A DNA stretch of 64,000 bases from Agapetus fuscipes (Eukaryota; Arthropoda; Insecta; Trichoptera; Glossosomatidae): NCBI GenBank assembly GCA_951799405.1, contig OX637359.1, forward strand, positions 4,026,201-4,090,200, written 5' to 3'. The position numbers were made by a program, and so were the translations under genes. Each line of letters begins with the position of its first letter. The first letter of the stretch is position 1. Below, in pieces: positions 1-12,118 of this stretch. Below the pieces are notes generated by a model, which was not told where the DNA came from, ran no database searches, and worked only from the letters and a program-made list of their open reading frames with translations.

Positions 1-61
1 AAACTGTGATGTGTATTAGTCAGTCATAGTTTCATCAAAATCATCGTCATCATTTCACCTT

Positions 62-103
62 TACCCTAAAGAAGCCCATTGTAGACATGGGTGAAACGTC
101 CGG
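62..103 (+). ncRNA. Degenerate hammerhead-ribozyme-like motif
   Basis: A CTAAAGA box is followed by a helix of AGCCCAT with ATGGGT and then the GAAAC box and GTC. This is the order of a hammerhead catalytic core (CUGANGA, stem II, GAAAC), but with a G-to-A change in the first box. Such motifs are known in Penelope-like retroelements. Two similar motifs lie near 35830 and 40775. It is probably an inactive transposon relic in the intron. Confidence 0.3.
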
Positions 104-305
104 AAGCTCCAGCTCCAATAGACCACAGCAACAGATCCTGGAAAGCAACTCTCCAAAATCCCTAATTATTCTCGGGAATTATTTATTTATTTATTATGAG
201 TGACATCACATAGCCAAGGGATTTTTTTACTGTGCAGACTCCATTGAATTGATAGTTTAAAGATTTAAAAATTTGTGGTAAAATGAAATTTCAAATGGTT
301 TTCAG

Positions 306-1226
306 GTGACCGGAACTCGACATCTAACAAGACTGATAAAGACAAAAACAGACCCAAAGACCATTACAAAAACAATGAGACCGACAAAAATAACCTCCTT
401 GCTCCACCTCTCTTTGTCACTCTTCCTCCCGACATCAATAAAGCCATCCATGAGACATTCGGACTGAGTCCCGAAGTTGACAACAAGAAATCCAAACCAA
501 AATACGAAGACCACAACCCAATGGGTCCGTATTTCGTTCCACACTCCCCTCAGAGCCAAAAGCCTGAGAAGATAGATGGTACAAAGCATTACGAATACCC
601 TGGTCCTTTTGCGGACCCAAATCACAAACCCCAACCACCTCAAAACGGACTCGGTTCATTTCCATTCATCAAAAAGCACAAAGACAAGCAAATTTACCCG
701 TACGAAACTGGCAATCCCCACGATTTCGTTCAATATGAAAATCCCAACCCAAACAAAGCAAAAGACAACCCCAGAAAGTTTTCAAACGCAAACACTCCAG
801 AAAAGAAACCTCAGCACGCTTCAGATCACGAAGATTATCCAGTAAACGACCCGTATCTGTCCAGTAATCCCTTGCATGTTCCGTTTAATCAAAACGGTGT
901 CGGCCCGGGGTATTTTAATCCTGCCGCAACCAAAAATCAACAAGACCTTTTGAACATACTGCACCAGCAAGGCAACACCAATCCCAACTCGATAAATCCC
1001 GCTCTGATCCACCAAAATAATCCTGGAGTGTACAACGGGAACCAGGACACCATCCACGTGTACACAGATGGGTCACCGATACACATAGAGCATCTTCTGC
1101 AACACATCCAACAGGCCGATAGCAATCAGAACCATTTCAACCCGTACGGGAATCAGTCACAAAGACCTAACCCTTTAAATCGTCAACCGGAAGAGGGAGT
1201 CAATTCTTCGAACCATGTCCCACCAG
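306..1226 (+). CDS. FN3 receptor gene: low-complexity exon
   Basis: The exon opens after TTTTCAG and closes at CACCAG/GTATTT, phase 1. It encodes about 306 residues rich in Asn, Pro, His, Gln and Lys with no recognisable domain. An ATG at 521 lies inside the exon and is not the gene start, because the frame is open to the acceptor. It is probably an extracellular, disordered linker. Confidence 0.8.
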
Positions 1227-4200
1227 GTATTTATTTTGGTTCGACATGTCATTGTGGGCTTTCAGAGGACTTCTTTGTATTTTGTCTCATGCTGAATCCA
1301 ATCTGAAAAGGGATTTTTCACATAACAACAATTTTAACCGGAAATAGTTCAATAATATTTGATTTGTTATAAAAAAAACAATATTGTAACATCCTCTCTC
1401 CTAATCTGTTATGGGAATCAAAGAAAAATGCCCCGAGTATTACGTAAAACTTGTTGAATCAGTAAAATAAAAATAAAAAACATGGATTCCTCCTTTGACG
1501 ATGTTACCTCGTCATTATCAAAAGAATAACGATGTAGTGACATCGTCAAAAGTTCTTGAGAAAGTAAAACTCAAGTGATATTTGTTATTTTTATTATTTA
1601 TATTCATTTAAAAATGAATCTTCATATTGTGAATACACAAAAGTTAAAAAAAAATTAGTGAAAATGTGAAATCTCCCTATTCTTCGCTAACCTTAAAATC
1701 TGATATAACACATTACAAATTGTAGATATTACCTATCAAAACAGTAGATATCTGCTTCCTATTTAGTTTATTTTTTTAATAGTCCGCTTTAAGGTAATAT
1801 TTATTTTCCAGATATATTTTTAATTGTCTTCTATTGGTATCAATGTTTTTTTTTGTATATATTTTTCTCTCTCGTTTTAATCATAATCTAAGTTGCAGAG
1901 ATTAACATTTGTGATCTTCTACTCTAGCGGGTAATGTTATGTGAAGGTTTGCGCATTCACATGCTGCATACTGAAAACAGAGAATGGACTTCGATGATAA
2001 ATTTACGCCAACTTTTGACCTGCTTGACTTTGCGTAAATTGTGCACCATTGTGTAAATAGAAAAATGTATGAAATATACAACAGCGCTCCTAGTGAGTGA
2101 TTTAGTTTTCATATATGTTTACACAATGGTGGAGAATTTACACAATACTCCGTACTATGGCTGGCGCTTTTATCATTTAAGTCAATTCACTCATAAACCT
2201 TCAGCATCAAAATTAATGACATTAAATTTCGGCCAGAAAATGATACAAAATTTGACTCACATTTGGACCCAAAATTTGACACCAATCACAACATTTGACA
2301 GCCCATTTAATTGCTGACACAAAATTAGACATTCATTACGAGATTTGACATTACATTTTACTGTAAAAAATTCGACATTCAATTTGACACAAAATTTGAC
2401 AGTTCTGTCTAACCTAACCTACAAGACTGACCTGACATTTTCATTGTTACAATATTTTTCCTAAATTGAACCAAGCTGTGCAAAAATGAACCTTTGAACT
2501 GTATAATCTAAGTTGCAAAAATATAACCTCATTAGATTTTTTTTTTTTCTGACTTTATATTTAGTTTACCCACTTGGTTCAATTTATTTTATGATGAGAG
2601 TATGCTAAGTAAGATATGTACATACAATAAAAATAAATATAAATAAAGCTTTGTCAAACAAGAAGCGTTTTTAGCGTGCGTTAAGGCATCATCACTAACG
2701 AGCCGTAACGTTACATAGGTTATTTCTTCGTCTAACTTTTTTCCAAAAGCTTCGACGTTATTCAGTCATCGTCACTGGTCACGATGTCCAGCGACCCAGA
2801 TGAAGAAGCTGCTTTATGCATTATCTTGCAAAATCTAGTCTTTGTAGAAACATTTTTATAAGCACTGACTCGTGTAAGCACCGGTGTTTTTGAACATATT
2901 CAACCGATTTTTAAAGATATTTTTAATTTTGATATTAAAAGACGCCTGGCATCAAAGAAAATTAAAAATGCAGCTGCAGATCATCGTATACTGGTACAGC
3001 ATTCACTCTGTTTGGCAGATCGTTACCCTAGTGCTTGTTTGTCTCTGTTAAGTTGTGGGATCGAGGGTTGATTAATTAAAACTATTTTATTTACGAATTC
3101 ACAATATATTTTTACTAGTCAGCCATGCTGATGACAGGAAGAAGTACCAGAGACAACAATTATAATTTAGTAGTGATGTAACATATATACCTACCTAATA
3201 TTTCTCAACACTCCTCCTCAAATTTAACTTAGAACAACATATTAAATTTGCCTATAAAATATGAGCATTTTTAAACAAGCAAAATAAACTTAAGTTACAA
3301 CAAATTACTATTTAGTTCTTTATTTTTCAACAGCTCTACTCTATGAATACATTTTATAAAGATTTATCATTAAACAAAATAACCTTAGTGACTCTTAACT
3401 CTAAAATCAACTTTAGGAAAATACTCTTTATAAACTAAAATTTAAATTAATCCATAATTTGGTTAACAAAATTTACAAACTTTTCTTTACACAGGCTTTT
3501 AGTCATTAAATCAGCTAAATTGTTATTAGAATTTACATACTCAATTGAGATGATGTTCTTTTCAACAATGTCTTTAAGGAAATGGGCTCTTATATCTATA
3601 TGTTTGGTTCGCTTAGAATTTTCATAACTTTTAGACATAGATATAGCACTTATATTATCAACGAGTAATAAAGCATCACAGTTATCGTTAAGATGATTAC
3701 TTAGGCCCTTAAGATTTACCAACTCTTGTGCAGTGGCAGCAGCAGCTATGTACTCAGCTTCTGCTGTTGACAAAGCAACACGTGATTGTTTCTTCTTAGT
3801 TTTAATACTGTATTTGAATTCTTTGATTTCAATCCTTGAGGAACTTTTATGTATACATCTGACTTTAGTTTTCCGTTCAAAAAAACGCTGATGGTATATC
3901 AAGTTGAGTAATCATTAAGTCTTCTTGGACTGCCTTTGATAGAAACATTCTCACTGTAGAGTGTCTCGCAACAGGGGCATAATTGCTATCAAAAATATCT
4001 CCTTTCTGCTGTTGGAATCCTTTCACAACTAGTCTAGCCTTTTTGGTTTCTTCATCTTTTTCTTTAAAAATCCATTTGGTTTCAATAGCTTTCTTTCCTT
4101 TGGGTAATTCTTTTTCTTCCCAGGTCTCTAATTTTTCAAGTGCTTGTAACTCTTTATTGATAGCTTCTTTCCATTCTGTATTGCTTATAGCCTCTTCATA

Positions 4201-7200
4201 GGAGCTAGGTGTATTTGCGCTCAAGCAAATAACTATATTTGTCTCATACTCATCAAGATGCGCAGGTGGTGTTACTATTCTTCCTGATCTTGTTGTTTTC
4301 TCTTCTCTTGTTGCATCCTTGTTTAAATTTCCCTCATCAGTGACTTGTTTGTTTCCTTTTCCGTCCAAATTCTCAGTTTCTTGTTTCTCTTCTTGTCTCA
4401 TCTCTATTTTATTTTCTTGGTTTTCTTCTTCTTCTTCTTGAATATATCTTCTTTCCTCGTTTTCTTCCTTTTTGTATACTGTATCACTTTCATCAAATCT
4501 CACATCTCTTGATATTATTATTGAATTTTCTTCTGGATTCCACAATCTGTATCCCACTGTATTATAGCCAACCATTCGTGTCTCTTTTCCTCTTTTATTC
4601 AGTTTGTCGCGTTGAGGTACTATAGTGGCCCACGCTTTTGCGCCAAAAGCTCTTAGTCTTGATAGGTCACAGGTTCCATTTTTCATGAAACACGGTGTTT
4701 TATAATTTATTGCTGATGAAGGTGACCTGTTCAGCTGATAGGCAGCACATTGAATAGCTTCGCACCATAAAGTTTTGGGCAAATTAGTATCTGCAAATAA
4801 AGTTCTTACCTTATCACACAAGGTACGATTTAATCTTTCCGCTACACCGTTGGACTGTTTTGTGTAGGGTAAAGTATATTCTAAACTTATTCCTTTTTTC
4901 TTACAAAAATCTTTTAACTTATTGGCTGTATATTCCCCGCCATTGTCGCACCTGATTCGCTGAACTGTACTTCCAGTTTCATTTTCAATCCTTCTTATAT
5001 AATCAATCAGTTTCTCTGTTGCTTCAGATTTGTTTACCAAAGGGAACACTACACAGAAATGAGAATAATCATCTAATACCGTCATGAAATATTTCTCACC
5101 ATTTAGTCCACACTCCTTGACAGGTCCCGCTATGTCTGTGTGCAACATTTCTGCTACTCTTTTAGATCTTGGTCTTGTTGTCTGCTGAAATGGTTCTCTA
5201 GTTGCCTTTCCTTCCATACATGGGCTGCACGTTTTATTACTTATTGGTAGGTGCATAATACCCAAACATTTTCTATTTAAATGGCCCAGACGTTTGTGCC
5301 AAAGAACATCATCACATTGGTTTTTACCTGTACTAATATTACACACTTCATGACATACATTAGCATTTAATTTGTACAATTTCCCATCAGAATTACCAGT
5401 AACAAATGAATTCTTTCCAGTAATAACAACTTTATATTTATCAAACTTTACATGAAATCCGGCCTCGGTTATCTTTTTGACTGAGAGTAAGTTATAGATT
5501 ATGTTTTCTACAATTAAAGCATCAACATTTATTTTTAAGTTTTTGTATTTTATTTTTAAATTACCTTTTTTGTAAGCATTAATGTACTGGCCATTTGCAA
5601 CTAATATTTTTACACTTTTATCTAGTATTTGAATGTTTGTCATGTATTTTTCAAATTTTTCACTTACAAGATGTTGTGTGCACCCTGAGTCCACAATGAA
5701 GGTGATATCATAGCCTTTGTTTATACTTTCAGCACTAAAAACATTTTCACTGGCTACAAAACCGATCTCCGATTCACTCATTAATGAAGTAGCACCTTGT
5801 CCCGGGAAGCCTCTGCCTCGGGATACTCGTCCTTGAAATCTGCCTCTTCCTCTGCGATTTTGACCATAACCTCGACCTTGACCTTGGTTCCGTCCTCCTC
5901 TGTATTTTCCTTGTTCCTTATTACCAGTACTACACTCATAAGACTTGTGTCCTGGTTTCCCGCATGTGTAACAGTACATCATAAATGCGTTCTCCTGGTT
6001 CACTGTATCGGTGCTGATCTTAGTTTCGGCATCCAACAGTCTGGCCTTGACAAAATCAAAACTTAACTTCTTTTCTGAAGCCATTGTTTCTATTGATGTA
6101 ATTACAGGATCATATTCTTTCGGCAGTGATGAGAGTAGGTAACAAATTTGATCTTCTTCGTCTACTTTGACGTCGATGGCTTTCAGGTCGCTGATAATCG
6201 AACTAAACTTGATTAGGTATTGCTGCAGCGGCTCATTATTGCATTTCAATGTTATTAATTTGCGTTTCAAGTGGAATCTGTTGAAAACACTTTTTCTTTC
6301 AAAAACATTTTGAAGAAAATGAAGCATTTCTCTTGCAGTTCTGCCATCCTTAATGATTTCTATATATTTATCAGACACGCTTTGAGCCAAGATTGATTTA
6401 GCTTTCGCATCATCCTTTTTGGATTTTTCTGTATTAATTTCATTTTCATCCAACACATATTCAACCTGCTTCTCCTGTAGAATAAGTTTTAGACGAAATT
6501 TCCACGTACTAAAGTTTGACTTCTCATCCAAAAATGGCAAATTAGACAGAGCAGCGCCAGCCATTTTTTTACTATCCTTTTTTACTGCGCGGATCGCAAC
6601 CCCAAAATATACTTCACTATTAATCAACCTCACTCACTATTAACCACGTTCTGCTACCATGTTAAGTTGTGGGATCGAGGGTTGATTAATTAAAACTATT
6701 TTATTTACGAATTCACAATATATTTTTACTAGTCAGCCATGCTGATGACAGGAAGAAGTACCAGAGACAACAATTATAATTTAGTAGTGATGTAACATAT
6801 ATACCTACCTAATATTTCTCAACAGTCTCATCTCCAATAGAGGTATTTTTACATAAGCAGTGCTTATATGTGTAGGTACTGGCATGTCGGAAATTGATTT
6901 TAAAAATATTGCAAGCAACTTTCACGCTATCGTATTTTACATTTTTTTCTTAGCTCAGATTGTGTAGAATGTGATTATTAAGACAATTTCATTGAAAGGT
7001 CATCTTTGAATCAAATGGCAGATAAGCCAAACAAGCACTGGAGGGACGCAGTGTAGGCATGTTCAGTACAACACAGCACAGCGCTATAACGCGCGCTAAA
7101 AACGCTTCATGTTTAACAAAGATTTAAAGATAACGGTGTGAATGTAGTATGCATCAGTCCATGTATGATTTTGAATGGATCTGTGACATTATTAGAATAA

Positions 7201-10200
7201 CTATTATTGTCAACGACGTTACCATGTTGAAAGCACCGGTTCCCATAGATCACCCAAGTTAAGCAACATTGGGCGCGGACAGTACTTGGATGGGTAACCG
7301 CTCAGGTACACCACGTGTCGTTGGCATCTTGGACCAGTCCGTAGTCCGTAGTGGCAACACTTCGAACTCGTAAATGGAAGGTTGTGGATTTGGATCCCGG
7401 CGCAGCACAAAAATATACCATTTATATTTCGAATGTGCTCTTCGCTGGGTTGAAAAACTCATAAACCTTTACCAAAGACCGGTCACTGAAAGGTCCATCC
7501 AACCTTACAACAACTGGGTCTTGCTTGAGAATTGGCGCTTTCTACAGCGACGACCAAGCTCGCAGAGGGCTCTTGAGGTGTGATACACACAAAAACAGCG
7601 CTCACCAAATAAATCATCCTAATATTATTATTAACTAGGTGTGATTACATTTTTCTTCTTCTTCGGGTTGGTGACTATTTGTTGGTTCGCAGGGACTATT
7701 TTATTTCATTCCTACCTTCCAAGCAAGCCTGGCAAGCATTCTTGTATTTACGATGCAACATTGGTCTTAAACTAAGCCTTCACAAGAAATGAGAACTAGC
7801 CCTTTGGAGAGCTTACTTACTTTCTTTCCGTGTCCGGAACACCATCATATGTGCGGCCCCAATACTCGGCCACATGAACTCCATTCTCGCTCTTCATCAC
7901 TACGTCATCAAGCGTGCACGTTGCTCCAATCAGGGGACAAGAGAAAAGATGTTCATTGTTTTGCACGGAGCCACACTCGCAGGTTTCTTCATCTCTGTAA
8001 CCCCATTTTTTGAGGTTAATGTAGCAACGGGAGACACCTAGAAAGAGCTGGGAAACCCTTACTTCAACTGAAATGGTTGGTGTAAGGCACGCCCCCTTAC
8101 CTGGGAAAATAAATAATTTCCACTCACCACGTGCAACTCCCGCGGCAAGAATTTTCTTGTTGCATTCCTGTACACTAATTTACTTACAAAATGTCATGGA
8201 TCCATTGCTTTTGTAGAACAAATGCACCAAGTATTTGTTTATTTATTGTATCTGCGTATTATATACATCCAATAAATGTAGGTATAGGTATGTGTATAGA
8301 ATTGTATATAAATATTTTATTCATTGGTTAATAGGTTGGTATGAGGCTGACCAACATGCTGTAAAAACTTGGTTCACTTTTGTAAATGCCCCCCCGATTC
8401 AGGCAGAGGCGGCAGGAGATGAAAGGTCTATGTGTGTTCATATGAGGCTTATAATTTTTTTTGTAAATACACATGCAGCATGTGTAAGGGTAAGTCTGCA
8501 CGTGCCTAACGTATCCGAGTTCGTGCATTTGATATAAAACCTTAAATGGCAATATGCCTTTGAAACGCAACTTAGATTAAAGTATTTAGCCTTCACAAAA
8601 AATGAGAAACAGCCCCCTTGGGGACCGGGAAACCCTTACTTCAACTGAAAAGGTTGGCTTGAGGCTGGCCCCCTTACCTGTGAAAATAAGTAGTTTCCAC
8701 CTGCAAAATGCGAGCCTTTCGGGGAAAACAGGGCAAGAAGTTACACTATATGTGAAGATTAGTTGCATTGTGATTGAAAATGCATTGTACTATGCAATTG
8801 AAAGAAAAGAGATTTCATGATATATAATCATTCAAAAGAATAGAAGGTTGTGGGTTTGAATCCCCACGGAGCATAAAAATATTCCATTGATATTTTCAAA
8901 TATGCTCTTCGCTGGGTTTAAAAATTCATATGCCTCTACCAAAGACCGGTCACCAAGGGTCCATCCAGCCTTACAGCAACTGGGTCTTGTTTGAGACTTG
9001 GCGCTTTCTATAGCGACGACAAAGCTCACAGAGGGCTCTTGAGGTATTATTGACACAAAAACAGCATCACCAAATAAATCATCCTATTATCACTATTTAT
9101 AAATATTTTGAGACCCATTCGCTCAAGCTTTCTATAATCTATAATCTAAACAGCAAAGATATGTTAACATTTAAGGCTCATATTGAAATGAATGCGCACA
9201 GACAGGCACATGTAGGTTCGCGCCTACACATTCTGCATGTCTGCGTACAAATAAAAAAAAAAAACTCACATGAACATAAACCTTGCGACTCTTGCCGTCT
9301 TTCCCTGAAACCGGGATGGCATGCGCAAAACTGAACCAATATTTACAGCCCATGGGGTCAGCCGCATACCAACCTATCGGTCAAGGAGCTTTATAAATGC
9401 AACATTGTTTTTATGTTGACGTTTGTATGCGTAGCTTTCCCAGGACTTGGCGGGTTCCCCAACAGCATCCCAGGAGGACCAGCCCAAGACGGAGTGAAGA
9501 ACGGAGAAGGCGCCCTGCAGATCCTGGTACTGGAAGCTTCCTCACCCACTTCGCTGCGGCTCATCTTCAGCATTCCCTCGGTCATGGTGGGACTGCATGG
9601 ACGAGTGCAACTTAGATACACGGATTCCAAGTAAAAATATCAACTCATTTATTTATTTGTTTAACAAGTTGCTGCTTTAGTTCTTGTTTACCGTATACGC
9701 CATTGAGAAAATTTTACACGAGCAATGTTTGCATGTGTACTGGACCAATGTGTCTTATGAAAACAAGAAATTTATTTAAAAAATATTTAAAAGAACTCTC
9801 ACATTATCGAGTTTTACAGTTTTTCTTACCTCAGTTTGTGTAGAATTTGATTCTTAAGACAACTGCATGAAAAAGACAAGATTGGCGTAGACGATAAACA
9901 AGAACTGGGGGAGCGAAGTATCTACAGGACTGACAGTGAGACACCAAAACGTCACAATACATATAAAATAACAGTTAAAAATATGCAGATACGCAGATAC
10001 ATTATTCTACGCATCCACACGTCGTTCTAATATACATACAGCCAGTACCGGCGTTAGGGTTGGGCGCAGTCGGGCAACCGCCCAGGGCGCCAGGTATGAA
10101 GGGGCGCCGCAGGCGCCCCTTTATATTTTTAGAAATTTTGAAGTTTTTGGGGCATCAAAACTTGCAGCTGATGTAACGAGATGGATTTGTTTGTTAGGTA

Positions 10201-12083
10201 AAATGGAACATGAGATTTGAATTTGAATGAAAAGGAAAACAAAAGAATATAAAAAAGAGAGGAGAAGCTTGCCTGGCGGGATAGCCACAAGCCTGTGTAA
10301 TTAAGAATAATTAATATTATTGTGCTGTGGTTTATTGTGTATACATTGTGAAAGGAATAAAAGTAAACATATTAAAGTGGCTGTTATATTATTAATTGTG
10401 TCAATCAGCAGGACAGAGAAGAAAAACCCTCACATTTTGGCGGTAAGAATTTGGTTTTAAAAATTTTCCAATCAAATTCACAGTTAATTGCTCTGTACCA
10501 CGTTAATGGAAAATCTGTTAAAAATATAGGCCTTCGTCGTACCAAATAGAGATATGCATAAAGATAAAATGTGAGGGTTTTTCTTCTCTGTCCTGCTGAT
10601 TGACACAATTAATAATATAACAGCCACTTTAATATGTTTACTTTTATTCCTTTCACAATGTATACACAATAAACCACAGCACAATAATATTAATTATTCT
10701 TAATTACACAGGCTTGTGGCTATCCCGCCAGGCAAGCTTCTCCTCTCTTTTTTATATTCTTTTGTTTTCCTTTTCATTCAAATTCAAATCTCATGTTCCA
10801 TTTTACCTAACAAACAAATCCATCTCGTTACACTGACTTTTGCATGGAAATCAGTTATTCGTAAATTGTTTTTTTTTTCATAAATGTACATGTTTTAAAT
10901 TTTATATTCTTTCCATTCCCTTTTTTTTCACTTTATATTTTTTTTCTGTAATTCTATGTTTTCAAATTTTTGTTGTTTAATTATTTTTTAATATGTGTTT
11001 TTCAGTTTTTGATTTCATGGTTTGTTCTATAATTCTTATTTTCTTTTTTTACATTCCTATTATATTTTTTATTTTAAAGTTAATACTTTTCTGTCTACAC
11101 TTTTTTTTTCGTTTTCGTTTTTGTTATCTTTTTTATTTTTTCTTTGTTTAGTTTTAGATTTTTTGAAAGCACAATTTTTTTTTTTTTTTTTCTTAAATTT
11201 TCATGTTGTAAGACTATTTCTGTCTTTTCCATTATTTTTTTAATTTGTGCTTTCTAAATATTGAATTTCAAATTATTCTAAATTCGTACATTTTTTTATA
11301 GTTTCTTTTTTGTACTTTCGTCAAATTTTCATTATAGGGTAGTTGCAGTGGTAGGGAAAACGGTTGAAAATAATATGGTTCTGTAGAGTACATTTCAAGG
11401 ATCACAACCATATATTTTTTGTGTAGTAAAAATTAAAATATCATTGATAATTTAAAAAAATAAAATGCGGTGAATTTTAGTCTCGCCAAAACGCAGCGCG
11501 TTCGACTTCGCGAATCTTGACGTCAAAATGACGTCAAGATTCGCCACTGGGCCCGCCGATACCCCCGATACCTACACTCCGAAAATGCATCGGCGTCATA
11601 TCTACCTAAATAAACAAAATGACTTTTTTTCCGGAAATCGAGAATACGCTAATTTTAAAGAGCTGTAGTTTAAAAACAAAGCAAGATATTTTTCTTTTGA
11701 AAACGCAGATGCATTTTTAAAAATGTATTCTACCATTTTATACAATGAAAAAAATATGTGATACTTCCCTATTGTCCATTTTTTATTTTTGATGAAATAT
11801 ATTAAATAATGTATTATTTTTCAAAATAGTTTTTTGGACATAAATTCCCTCTCTAAGTTTATATTTTCCACCATTTGATTAGCTGTCAAGTGTCAACTCT
11901 ATTGTCATATTTTTTTTATGATTGGTTACTACATTCCGTTTTACTTTCTTGCTATAGCTCAAGGCTATAAAGAAAGTATAGGTATTGATTTGGTGTGAAA
12001 ATGTTTTTTCGAGGTTTTCACGAAAATGAGTTGTCCTGGTGCAGGATATGCCAAAAAAACACTATCTTTCAAAAACGTCCGTC

Positions 12084-12118
<35 letters not shown>

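Larger units (their letters stand above)
3041..6829 (-). mobile_element. Ty1/copia LTR retrotransposon, internally deleted
   Basis: Two 165-bp LTRs appear identical, start TGTT and end AACA, and are flanked by the 5-bp duplication GTCTC (3041-3045, 6825-6829). On the - strand a primer-binding site abuts the 5' LTR and a GAGGAGGAG purine tract abuts the 3' LTR. The internal region codes gag, protease, integrase and the start of reverse transcriptase, then jumps to the end of RNase H. The YVDD part of reverse transcriptase is absent. Identical LTRs mean a young insertion, so the deletion was probably present in the copied template. Confidence 0.92.
2649..7121. mobile_element. TIR-bounded DNA transposon remnant hosting the copia insertion
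   Basis: The left end (2649-2682) and the reverse complement of the right end (7088-7121) match at about 30 of 34 positions, beginning CTTTGT and running to GCGTT. Inside the left arm a short reading frame opens MSSDPDEEAALC (2785) but soon meets a stop. The copia element lies between the arms. The superfamily is not certain and no clear target duplication is visible. Confidence 0.5.

Noticed and set aside
7213..7324. Functional 5S rRNA gene
   Set aside because: Several substitutions and a deletion compared with insect 5S, no T-run terminator directly after it, and a SINE head at the 3' end.
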